Origin: Areca catechu
Taxonomy: Eukaryota; Streptophyta; Magnoliopsida; Arecales; Arecaceae
Length of the DNA: 64,000 nucleotides
Assembly: GCA_021397845.1 (NCBI GenBank)
Contig: CM038051.1
Location: 15,782,827 to 15,846,826, forward strand
Direction: 5' to 3'
A model generated the notes under the pieces. That model worked only from the letters and a program-made list of their open reading frames with translations, had not been told where the DNA came from and did no database searches. The first letter of the stretch is position 1. The number at the start of each line of letters is the position of its first letter. Both the position numbers and the translations under genes were made by a program. This document shows, in pieces, positions 10,596 through 20,505 of this stretch.

Positions 10596-11900
10596 GTGTG
10601 CCTTGCAACCAATAAAAGAAGATTGTGGTATCTCGACAGTGGTTGCTCAAGGCACATGACTGGAGAAGTGGAGCAGTTCTTCTCACTTGAATATCAAAAT
10701 GGTGGTAATGTGACATTCAGTGATAATGGAAAGGGCAAGATTGTTGGAATTGGTAAAGTCCATATCACCCCCTCTACTTATATAGATAATGCTTTATATG
10801 TTAATGGTTTAAAGCACAATTTACTTAACATTAGTCAATTTTATGATAAAAATTTTAAAGTTATTTTCAAATCTTCCATGTGCATTGGTTCTAGTCTTGA
10901 TGACAATGGCATCAAGTTTATTGGTCATAGGCATGGCAATATTTATATGGTTGATCTTGATGATCTTCATATTCAAAATGGTCAATACCTAGTGGCAATG
11001 GAAGTCAAGATCAATGAAACTAGTTAGCTTTGGTATCGTAGACTATGACATGCTAGTATGCATTTGCTTTCAAAACTTTGCAAAAAGGATTTAATAAAAG
11101 ATTTGCCAAAACTCGGTCTTGAAAAGGACAAGATTTATAGTGCTTGCCAACTTGGAAAATAAATTAAATCATCTTTTAAATCTAAAGGAGTAGTCTCTAC
11201 ATCTAGATCCTTAGAATTACTTCATATGGACCTCTTTGGACCAATTATAACATCTAGTTTGGAAGGTAAGAAGTATAGTCTAGTCATTGTAGATGTTTCT
11301 CATGTTTTACATGGATGATATTTTTAGCTCATAAAGATGAAGTTTTTTCTGCATTCATTAGATTTCATAAAAGAGTTTCAAATGAAAAAGATGTTTCAAT
11401 TGTTTCTTTAAGAAGTGATCATGGTATAGAATTTGAAAACCATGATTTTGAAAAGTTTTGTAGTGAAAATGACATTCATCATAATTTTTTTATACCTAGG
11501 ATACCTCAACAAAATGGGATGATACAAAGAAAAAATAGAACTCTTGAAGAAATGGCACGCACCATGCTTTGCGAAAATGATTTACCTATATATTTTTGAA
11601 CAGAAGCCATAAACAATACTTGCTATGTTTTAAATTGTGTTTGAATATGATCTATTTTAAACAAAATACCTTATGAGCTTTGGAAAGGTAGGAAACCTTC
11701 AATTAAGTATTTTCGTATTTTTGGATGCCGTTGTTTCATCTTAAATAATGGCAAGAATAATCTAAGCAAATTTGATGCCAGGTCAGATGAGGGTGTCTTT
11801 TTAGGTTACTCTACATCTAGCAAGGCATACAGGATCTTCAACAAAAGGACACTTGTTGTTGAAGAATCCATCTATGTTTTGTTTAATAAGACTAATCAAA
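10596..11900 (+). pseudogene. Sirevirus protease and integrase, broken
   Basis: The aspartic protease motif is WYLDSGCSRHMTG with D-S-G at 10635-10643. The integrase N-terminal zinc-binding region follows (about 11027-11165), then the catalytic core. The first Asp is in LLHMDLFGP (codon 11229-11231) and the second in SLRSDHG (11417-11419). The position of the catalytic Glu reads Gln (codon 11525-11527, in PQQNGMIQRKNRTL). Stops at 11025-11027 and TAA near 11161 break the frame. The integrase would be dead even without the stops because the third acidic residue is missing. The copia C-terminal GKNN-like region continues to about 11900. Confidence 0.85.
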
Positions 11901-13697
11901 GATCTTCTAAGAAAGAAGATATTCTTAATGATGATACAGGTATCCAAAGAAATGAAGAAATGAACAACAATGAAGAACCCATCAAGGAGCAAGATGACAA
12001 TCAAAATAATGAAAGAGATCAAGAACAAGAAGGTGAAAACACATCTACACCTAATCCTCTACCTAAAGAATGGAGGTATGCTCATGGACACCCGAAAATA
12101 TTTATTATTGGTGATCCATCAAAAGGAGTAAGTACCCATTTATTTCTTAGAAATGTTTGTGATTATTTAGCTTTTGTTTCTCAAGTAGAACCTAAATCTA
12201 TTGAAGAAGCTAAAAATGATTGTAATTGGATTAATGCTATACAAGATGAACTAAATCAATTCAAAAGAAATAATATTCGGACTTTGGTTGATAGACCTAC
12301 TAATGTTTCAATAATTGTCACAAAATAGGTTTTTAGAAATAAGCTTGATAAAAATGGAATAGTTACTAGAAATAAAGCTAGGCTAGTTGCCAAAGGATAC
12401 AATCAGGAGGAAGGGATTGATTTTGATGAAACCTTTGCTCCTATTGCTAGACTTGAGGCAATTAGGCTATTATTGACATTTGCATATTTTATGAATTTTA
12501 AATTATATCAAATGGATGTTAAAAGTGCTTTTTTAAATGGATTTATCGAAGAAGAGGTTTATGTTGAACAACCCCCGGTTTTGAAAATCATGAGTTTTCA
12601 AATCATGTTTTTAAAATCATAAAGCTTTGTATGGTTTAAAACAAGCTCCAAGAACTTGGTATGATAGATTGAGTTCTTTCCTGCTTAAAAATGATTTTTC
12701 TAAAGGTAATGTAGACACTACTTTATTTTTGAAAAAGAAGAATGATGATCTCTTAGTAATACAAGTTTATGTGGATGATATCATATTTGATGCTACTAAT
12801 AAATGTCTTTGTCAAGAGTTTGTAAAGTTAATGCAGGGTGAGTTCTAGATGAGTATGATGGAAGAGCTTAACTTCTTCCTCGAACTCCAGATAAAGCAAA
12901 TAAAAGAAGGGATCTTCGTCAATCAAACCAATTACACGAAAGAAATATTAAAGTTTGGGATTGAGAACACCAAGCCATTAGGTACGCCTATGAGCTCCTC
13001 TTGTAAGCTTGACAAAGATGAATCAGGTAAATCTGTTGACCAAAAGTTATATAGAGGAATGATTAGTTCATTACTATATCTAACTGCTAGTAGGCCAGAT
13101 ATTATGTTTAGTATTTGTATGTGTGTAAGATATCAGTCTGCCCCTAAAGAGTTTCATCTTTTAGCTGTTAAACGCATACTTAGATATCTATCTGGCACTA
13201 TAGATATTGGTCTTTGGTACTCTAGAGATTCATCATTTGAATTGATTGCTTATTCTGATGCTGATTTTGCTGGGTGTAAACTTGATAGAAAAAGTACTAG
13301 TGGAACTTGTCAGTTTCTTGGAGTCAATTTGATTTCATGGAATAGCAAGAAACAGAATTCGGTTGCTCTATCTATGGCAGAAGCTGAATATATAGCAGCT
13401 GGAAGCTGTTGTGCTCAAATTCTATGGATCAAACAATAACTCGAAGATTTTGGCATCAAATTAACTAAGACACCCATAAGATGTAATAATACTAGTGCAA
13501 TCAATTTAACTAAGAATCCTGTGCAACATTCAAGAAGTAAATATATTGAAATAAGACATCACTTCATAAGAGATCATATGCAAAACTCTAATGTGATGCT
13601 TGAATTTGTTTGTACTGATAATCAATTAACTGATATTTTCACCAAACTCTTGAGTGAAGAAAGGTTTTGCATGATTAGAAAAGAGTTAGGTATATCA
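11879..13697 (+). pseudogene. Sirevirus reverse transcriptase and RNase H, broken
   Basis: An acidic linker (11879-12060) is followed by copia RT. Blocks include KARLVAKGYNQEEGIDF (about 12374-12424), FAPIARLEAIR, YQMDVKSAFLNG, YGLKQAPRTWYDRL (after a frame change near 12600-12630) and the active site YVDD at 12768-12779. RNase H follows with YSDADFAGCKLDRKSTSG (about 13250) and the ALSMAEAEYIA block. Stops at 12326-12328, 12846-12848 and 13437-13439, plus at least one frame change, show it is non-functional. The catalytic YVDD pair is still present. The pol frame fades out near 13697. Confidence 0.9.
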
Positions 13698-14571
13698 TAG
13701 ACCCCTTCTTATAGAACTCTCTCAAATCTTATTCATACCCAATTTTTATTGCTCAAAATCATATTCTCTTAGTCCTAAACTTTTCACTAGAGTCCCCTTG
13801 ATTTTTGATTTTTTTATGGGATTTTTTTTGGGATTTCTTGGCCAAGTATCGACACTTGTCTTTTGGCAAAGGGTCGACACTTGACCAAGTGTCGACACCT
13901 GACCAACTGTCGACACTTGACAAATCCCAAGTATCGACACTCGGGCGATTTTTCCTATTTTCTAAGGCATCACCCAGTCACTTTCTTTTGTTTATTTCTT
14001 TTTTCTCCCATGCCCCAGTGGTCCCCAAACTCTCCTTTGCCCGTGGAACAGTGATTTTCCGCTCGTGTCCCTTGAAATTCCGGTAATTTCTTTTCTTTTG
14101 GACCGTTAATTCACTGTTCTCATTCGGTTTTCTTTGATTTGATCCAATTCATCTTGGATTTCATTGTGTTTTTCTTTGTTTCAGCCGAATCCCCGTTCTC
14201 TATCTTCTCAACCATTTTCTTTTTGTTGATTTGTTGTGGATCAGACAAACCGTTGCTCTCTTTCCTCCCATTTCTCCTCCTCCTCCATTTCTTTTTTCTT
14301 CACCGTTAATCACCATTTTTACTATTGTTTTTGAACCATGTTCATCCACGTTTGCAATTTTCTCTCTTTGGATCGATCTTCATTGGTTTTTCCTGCAAAT
14401 TCATTCAGCACCGTGCTCACCCCTCTCCATTTCTTCCCTTTTTGGCTCCTATTCTTGGTCTAACCTTTTCTTTTTTCTTTTCTCTTCTCATTGGTTTCTT
14501 TTGGGTTGGACTGTTGTTATTTCTTGTTTCATCCTCTTCACTCCTTCCATTCCCTCTCTTAGTTGGTAGTC
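13698..14571 (+). other. Sirevirus spacer between pol and the extra ORF
   Basis: About 870 bp without coding signal. The first part holds the second palindrome cluster (13843-13945). The remainder is pyrimidine-rich (14000-14560), as is common before the extra ORF in such elements. Open frames across the CT-rich part have Phe/Ser/Leu-rich composition and are not called. Confidence 0.6.
13843..13945. repeat. Second GTGTCGACAC palindrome cluster
   Basis: About five copies of the same palindromic motif as in the 5' LTR (AAGTATCGACACTTG, AAGTGTCGACACCTG and variants) lie within roughly 100 bp, more tightly packed than in the LTR. It lies between pol and the extra ORF. Confidence 0.8.
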
Positions 14572-16186
14572 ATGGGACCAAGGAAGCAGCTTGCCTATAA
14601 AAGGAAACCGAGTCAAGGTTCAACAGAAAGAAGGACCGAGGCCAGGAATGATAGTAGTCAGCAGACAGAAAGAGCAACACCTTCTTCTTCACCTTCAGCT
14701 AACAGGATATCAGGGAAGATGATCGTTGCTGGTCATCGAGTGGACTTGGGTTTCTTTGATCGTCAGGGCTTTAGTTTAGGATAGGTTCTAGAGTTAGCAG
14801 GGTTGATCTCCTTCTGCATTATGAATACTACCCACATTTGATTCGTGAGTTTTATGGGAGCTTTGATTGCAGCAGGATGTTATGGAGTGCCACAGTCAGA
14901 GGTATTCATATTTTGGTTACTGAGGAGGTTCTTAGCCATGTATGGGAGATTCCCCATCGTGGGATCGTTGCTTCATGTATAGAGGACTGAGAGGAGGCTT
15001 TTCGGTGCATATTAAAGCGTGATGACGTTCGTGGTGTGGCTACAGTCACTGCGAACCGGCTTTCAGTTGAGATGCACCTCCTGCACCACTTCATTGCCTG
15101 GATTCTGCTCTCAAAGACTGGACGTTTTGACTTTATCACTGAGAGGGAGCTGATGCTGATGTGTGCCTGACACAGAGGATTGTTGTTGATCTTCCTGCTC
15201 TGATGCTGGCGCAGATGAGAGATGCTGCGACCTAGCGACGACACTGTCTTCCATATGGAATGGTGCTAACTTGTTTGTTTAGAGCTTACGATGTACCTTT
15301 GGAGGGGGAGACCTCCAAAGATATTCTGCACATAGATGTGTATGACGAGCACTCTCTTCACTGCATGGGATACAGGAGACTGGTAAAGAGATGGGTGCAC
15401 TGGGAGTCTGGCCAGGAGCCAGATGAAGAGGATGAGCTTAGAGAGGCTGAGGTAGGGCCATCTGGGCCTTCTAATACACCTCCTAGACCGGCATCAGCAA
15501 TAGTGACTGAGCCAGAGCCTATCACACCTGCACCAACTGCTTCACCTTCTGCTGCTCCTCCTTCTGCTATAGGTACATCCTTTGAGGAGCTTGTTAGGCA
15601 GGAGTTCTCAGAGGTCCGAAGTGAGATTATGGGTTTGGCTATTAGGTCTACCCAGCTGAGGTTTGAGGTTGAGAGTTTGAGAGCTCATACTGACTCTCAA
15701 CTCTCAGGTATTCGGGAGACCATGGAGGCTGGTTTTACGGAGATCAGAGACTTACTGAGATCACTTTTACCTCCAGCAGCACCTTCATATCCACCTCCTC
15801 CTCCACCGGTAGATGATGATAATGACCACCCTGATGGACATGATGATACTCATGGTGGTGGTGATGGCGATGACAGAGAGACTGATATTCTTGATAGCAA
15901 TTCTGGTGGAAGTGATGATCGAGCAGGTGATTATGAGATAGTCGAGACACCCAGACTCCAGTTGTTCATCCTGATGATCCTTGTGATACTCCGATTTTGA
16001 CTGCTCCCGTCTTTCTGACACCCACCACTTCCTCCACCATTTACTCGATCTTCCATGGTTGTACCCAGATTTGGACCATCTACTAGGACTAGGAGTCATA
16101 GTATCCTTAAGACCCTTAGAGCCCTTGTTCCTAGGTCTAGGATTACTGGTCCTATTTACTTTGAGCTTCCATCTGATGAGGAGTAG
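14572..16186 (+). pseudogene. Sirevirus extra ORF at the env-like position, broken
   Basis: Read in three successive frames: 14572-14784 (ATG GGA CCA; basic and Ser-rich N-terminus ending DLGFFDRQGFSLG), about 14800-15165 (HLIREFYGSF, TVRGIHILVTEEVLSHVW), and about 15165-16000 (LPYGMVLTCLFRAYDVPLEG, MGYRRLVKRWVHWESG). These blocks resemble the 'putative plant transposon protein' domain found in env-like or extra ORFs of some plant retroelements. The C-terminal part is acidic and Pro-rich with a heptad-like helix (15560-15760) and an Asp/His-rich tail; a last frame ends PIYFELPSDEE at the stop 16184-16186. No clear signal peptide or transmembrane segment was seen, so 'env' describes position only. 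Confidence 0.7.
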
Positions 16187-16520
16187 CCTCACAAATGTTT
16201 ATCCTGATGTGTGATGCTTTTGTATTAGTTTTTCATGTTATCATCTTTATATTAGTTTTCATGTTGTACTTGTCATATTTATGTATCATGTTTCAGTGTA
16301 TGCTGAGTGCGTCAGCAATTTTGTATTGAAAACTTACTTATATATATATATATATGAAAACTTGCATTTCAGTTTTTTACTTGCTTATCAGTCTTGTATC
16401 ATTTATGTATTGTACTTGGTTACTCCCTACCTTGTTCATTTGCTCTAATACTTGTTAAATTTTGATAATCTAATCTTGTATCACGACCCCTAACCAAATT
16501 TCTATGACCTAATACATCAA

Positions 16521-16575
16521 TTCAGGGGGAGTTTACTCCCTTTATTGTTTAATGTTGACAAAAAGGGGAGTAAGA
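16521..16575 (+). other. Tandem polypurine tracts at the Sirevirus 3' end
   Basis: Two purine tracts, CAGGGGGAG (16523-16531) and AAAAAGGGGAGTAAGA (about 16560-16575), are separated by a T-rich stretch with TGTTGACAAAAAGG. Repeated polypurine tracts just before the 3' LTR are a Sirevirus hallmark. The sequence that follows starts TGTGCC but otherwise does not resemble the 5' LTR, so the 3' LTR is absent, replaced or too diverged. Confidence 0.7.
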
Positions 16576-16935
16576 TGTGCCTGTTACTGATGGAAAGTGT
16601 CCCAAATTCTACATGGTTCTTATATATATTACAAGCTTGTAGCTGCTTTTTCCCTTCTTCCATCCCATATGATGTTTCACTCGGCACTGTTACTGATGGG
16701 AATTGCTCCATAATCGACATGCCTCAAATATTAGAAGCTCTTAGACTCAAATATTACATTATGTTTTATATGTGGCTTGCCTGACAATATATATGTTCTA
16801 TATATTAAAGATGCCTTGTTGATGTAGTGTTCATTGTGATCTTTGGTAATGTTGTAAATTATATATTTTGACAATGTTTAGTAATGTTGTAAAATACAGG
16901 AAAAAATTAGCATTTTAAATTTATTTTTTGTAATT
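16576..16935. other. LTR-like fragment of unknown family
   Basis: About 360 bp following the polypurine tracts. It contains two diverged copies of a TGTTACTGATGG motif about 106 bp apart (near 16580 and 16687), a TATA-rich segment and no coding signal. It could be the remains of a different LTR or a MITE inserted at the Sirevirus 3' end. Confidence 0.3.
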
Positions 16936-17624
16936 ATTCTATTTTAGCAACCATTTTTGTAACTGATTTTTAAATTTTTTTATAAAGATTTATTAATTTG
17001 CAACTAATTTTGCAACCGATTTTTAATTTTTTTTCAAATTCTTATTAATTTGCAATCTATTTTTAATTTTTTTTCAATTTTTTTTATTAATTTGCAATCG
17101 ATTTTGCAACCAACTTTTAATTTTAATTAATTTGCAACTGACTTTTAATTTTTTTTCAAATTTTTATTAATTTGCAATCAATTTTTAATTTTTTTTTAAA
17201 TTTTTATTAATTTGTAACTGATTTTGCAACCGACTTTTAATATTTTTTTAAATTTTTATTAATTTGCAATCGATTTTGTAACCGATTTTTAATTTTTTTT
17301 AATTTTTTATTAATTTGCAACCGATTTTGCAACCGATTTTTTAAAATATTTTATAAAAAATTATTACTTAGCAACCGATTTTTCAACTTAAAAATTATTT
17401 TAAAAAAAATTAAAATTTTATAAATACACCAAAAAAATAAATAATCGGTCTCTAAATCGGTTGCTAAATTTTTGCAACCGAATATAATTGGTCACAAAAT
17501 TTTGCAACATGTATTTTTGTAATCGAGATCTTTTGATTATAAAATCGATTGTACATTAATTTTGTAACCGATATTCAATTATTAACAACTGATTTTTCGG
17601 TTGCTAAAACACTTTTTCTGTGGG
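16936..17624. repeat. AT-rich repeat region, possible CACTA transposon end
   Basis: More than a dozen diverged copies of GCAACCGATTTT(T) alternate with TTTATTAATTT over about 670 bp. The right end reads GGTTGCTAAAACACTTTTTC then TGTGGGA. In reverse this gives ACAGAAAAAGTGTTTTAGC, close to the terminal repeats of CACTA (En/Spm) transposons, although the outermost CACT bases do not match. Dense short subterminal repeats are typical of CACTA ends. No transposase or second terminus is visible. Confidence 0.45.
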
Positions 17625-18217
17625 ACATACAGTTCAGTGGTAAGCTAAAATCAAATTATTTAACTAACCTTATCTTAGCAAGGATATGAATGCACCTTAT
17701 TTTTTAATAAAATATAATAAAAAAAAGTACAGTGGCAACTCCACGTTATTTTTGTTGTCATTTTTTTCTTTTCCACTGTTCCTCGGAGACAACCGGATAA
17801 TGAATTCTTGGTACGATCCAATCCATTTCTCTGTCGAGGGGGAACCACAGGGCAGTTGCATGCAATAAAAAGATGGCATTCATCACCCCCTTGGTACCAT
17901 TTTAAGAGACACCATTATTCGGTCTAAACCATCCATAATTTTTCAATGCCTACAGTTGACCTCATCCAAGGAGGAATAAGGCAAACAACCAAGCCCAGAT
18001 GGCAAATAGTTTTGGGGAATTTATAGAACTAGCTCAAGCTTTCTAGTCAGTGCTAGGTGAAATACAGAACTAAGATAACGTTGTAATACTTTATGTAATT
18101 AATGATAATGTCGTAATACTTTATGTAATAAAATAACCTTGGCTTTTCTTTTATTTTTTGAGCAAGAAGTTCTAATCTTGATTATTTAACTGTTAGAAAG
18201 TAATAAAGATTGATGAT
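17625..18217. other. Intergenic DNA, nothing recognised
   Basis: No gene, RNA gene or repeat signature was recognised. A short duplicated phrase (GTCGTAATACTTTATGTAAT type, near 18080-18130) occurs twice about 40 bp apart. Confidence 0.5.
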
Positions 18218-18221
18218 TATC

Positions 18222-18228
18222 TTATTAC

Positions 18229-18313
<85 letters not shown>

Positions 18314-18340
18314 GTTGTTATTATTATTGTTATTATTTAT
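18222..18340. repeat. (ATT)n microsatellite
   Basis: About 35-40 copies of the trinucleotide, pure over most of its length and interrupted by GTT near the right end. The poly-Leu and poly-Asn open frames across it are artefacts. Confidence 0.97.
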
Positions 18341-18452
18341 TTTTCCTTTCCTGTTTTTAGAGGAATGCTTGGTCACGATGCATCTTGTGTCTGCATGCTT
18401 GGACATTGTAGTTTATTATTGATAATACTATAAAAATATGCTAGTGATTTAG

Positions 18453-18537
18453 TGTCACACCCCGAATTCTATATCGGAATCGGCTACATGACTGGCCGCA
18501 CGTTCCTAGGTTTTATCCTAGAGATCATGCTAAGCAC
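18453..18537 (-). mobile_element. Terminal fragment of the Tekay-type 3' LTR
   Basis: 85 bp beginning TGTCACACCCCGAATTC and matching the TGTCAC end of solo LTR 1 and of the LTR at 34733 up to GATCATGCTAAG. It then switches abruptly into the element A minisatellite. For a minus-strand Tekay element this is the outer end of the 3' LTR. The sequence just before it is TTTAG; the matching duplication at the other end cannot be checked because that end is lost. Confidence 0.8.
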
Positions 18538-19895
18538 AAAGAGAGGCTCAACTTCGACCGAGATGGACCCGTCTTGGGGTGCCACCTGGCGAAGGAGCTG
18601 GAGGGCCCGGCTCGACTTCGGCAGAGGTGGACCTGTCTTGGGGTGCCACCTGGTAAGGGAGCGAGGGGCCGCCAGCTTCGGTCGAGGTGGACCCCTCCTG
18701 GTGGACACCTGGCGGAGTGGCAGAGAGAGGCTCGACTTCGGCCGAGGTGGGCCCGTCTTGGGATGCCACCTGGCGAAGGAACGGGAGGGCCCGGCTCGAC
18801 CTCGGTAGAGGTGGACCCGTCTTGGGGTACCACTTGGCGAGGGAGCGAGGGGCCGCCAGCTTCGGCCGAGGTGGACCCCTCCTGGGTGGACACCTGGTGG
18901 AGTGGCAGAGAGAGGCTCGACTTCGACCGAGGTGGACACATCTTGGGGTGCCACCTGGCGAAGGAGCAGGAGGGCCCGGCTCGATCTCGGCAGAGGTGGA
19001 CCCGTCTTGGAGTGCCACCTAGCGAGGGAGCGAGGGGCCGCCAACTTCGGCTGAGGTAGACCCCTCCTGGGTGGACACCTGGCGGAGTAGCAGAGAGAGG
19101 CTCGACTCGGCCGAGGTGGACCCATCTTGGGGTGCCACCTGGCGAAGGAGCAGGAGGGCCCGGCTCGACCTCGGCAGAGGTGGACCCGTCTTGGGGTGCC
19201 ACCTAGCGAGGGAGCGATGGGCCACCAACTTCGACCGAGGTGGACCCCTCCTGGGTAGATACCTGGCGGAGTAGCAGAGAGAGGCTCGACTTCGACCGAG
19301 GTGGACCCGTCTTGGGGTACCACCTGGCGAAGGAGCAGGAGGGCCCGGTTCAACCTCGGTAGAGGTGGACCCGTCTTTGGGTGCCACTTGGCGAGGGAGC
19401 GAGGGGCCGCCAGCTTCGACCGAGGTGGACCCCTCCTGGGTGGATACCTAGCAGAGTGGTAGAGAGAGGCTCGACTTCGGCCAAGGTGGACCCGTCTTGG
19501 GGTGCCACTTGGCGAAGGAGCAGGAGGGCCCGGCTCGACCTCGACAGAGGTGGACCCATCTTGGGGTGCCACCTGGCGAGGGAGCGAGGGGCCGCCAGCT
19601 TCGGTCGAGGTGGACCTCTCCTGGGTGGACACCTGGCAGAGTGGCAGAGAGAGGCTCGACTTTGGCCGAGGAGGACCCGTCTTGGGGTGCCGCCTGGCGA
19701 AGGAGCAGGAGGGCCCGGCTCGACCTCGGTAGAGGTGGACCCGTCTTGGGGTGCCACCTGGCGAGGGAGCGAGGGGCCGCCAGCTTCGACCGAGGTGGAC
19801 CCCTCCTGGGTGGACACCTGGCGGAGTGGCAGAGAGAGGCTCGACTTCGACTAAGGTGGACCCGTCTTGGGGTGCCACCTGGCGAAGGAGCAGGA
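18538..19895. repeat. LTR minisatellite, 185-bp trimers of a 62-bp monomer
   Basis: About 7.3 copies of a unit of about 185 bp; the landmark GAGTGGCAGAGAGAGGCTC recurs near 18714, 18899, 19085, 19269, 19454, 19639 and 19823. Each unit contains three related monomers of 61-63 bp, all with GAGGTGGACCC and CCACCTGGCG-like cores but different spacers (AGGAGCAGGAGGGCCCGGCT, GGGAGCGAGGGGCCGCCAG and GTGGCAGAGAGAGG). This is a higher-order repeat. All six frames stay open, giving long Pro/Gly/Arg-rich frames that are not genes. Confidence 0.95.
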
Positions 19896-20003
19896 GCACT
19901 TCTTCCCGAACGGGGGATCTTTTGAAAGAAAAAAATCCACGTGGTACTGACAGTGTCCAGCTGGACCTGACATGCGCTCCACATCAGCGATGTAGCCATA
20001 TCA
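18538..20003 (-). mobile_element. Truncated 3' LTR of Tat-type element A
   Basis: Consists of the minisatellite array (18538-19895) and a 108-bp unique tail ending TGTAGCCATATCA at 20003. The tail matches the outer end of the 5' LTR (30887-30994) with about 7 mismatches. In sense (minus) direction the LTR starts TGATATGGCTACATCG next to a polypurine tract. Compared with the 5' LTR (2169 bp), the roughly 760 bp beyond the array is missing, so the outer end is deleted and joined directly to the Tekay LTR fragment at 18537. Confidence 0.85.
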
Positions 20004-20020
20004 GTTTCCCCCCATCCCCA
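20004..20020 (-). other. Polypurine tract of element A
   Basis: On the minus strand the sequence GGGGATGGGGGGAAAC abuts the LTR start TGATATGG. This is the expected site for second-strand priming and fixes the inner LTR edge at 20003. Confidence 0.8.
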
Positions 20021-20505
20021 GGTTCCATCGCGGCGTCGTGTCTTGGGACATGGGGGTTTAATGCGGAGATGCCATGGAGAAGGCGAAAATCTCGCATCAT
20101 AATTGCCATGATCCCTGCCGCCGCTTCTGTCGCACCCGAGATCCTTTGAGAGGCTGCACGTGTACACGTCTGATGGCCCATTAATGCACCATTTTGAAAT
20201 CGAGGTGGTTTCCACCGAACCGAAGCGTTGATATCGGGCATGCCTCAACGTGGAAATTATCTGATGGCTCGGAACAGAAAGAGACGTACGACTACTGTCG
20301 ATTGAGTTTGAAAAGGAGGGAGACTTTCCGGATACATGGTTTCTCCACTTTCTCACACTCCGCCAGCGGTTGCAGTGGTCTCCCTTCATCTTCCCGGGGT
20401 TGCCATTCCTATGGTACAAAATATCTCGGTGAGTGTCTACGACCCCCTTCTCATCTTCTTCTATCTTCTATTCCTTGTGCCAGTTTTCTTGTTTCTTCTT
20501 CCTTC
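20021..20505. other. Spacer between 3' LTR and antisense ORF of element A
   Basis: About 480 bp with no gene. It would hold the promoter of the + strand antisense ORF, but no confident TATA box was found; the stretch just before 20506 is pyrimidine-rich (TTCTTCTATCTTCTATTCC type), as is common in plant leaders. Confidence 0.5.

Noticed and set aside
18182..18422. Poly-Asn and poly-Leu frames
   Set aside because: Translations of the (ATT)n microsatellite.
18484..19899. Minus-strand 471-codon open frame, plus many overlapping frames on both strands
   Set aside because: They run through the GC-rich 185-bp tandem array, are Pro/Gly/Arg/Ser-rich, and all phases are open; composition artefact.
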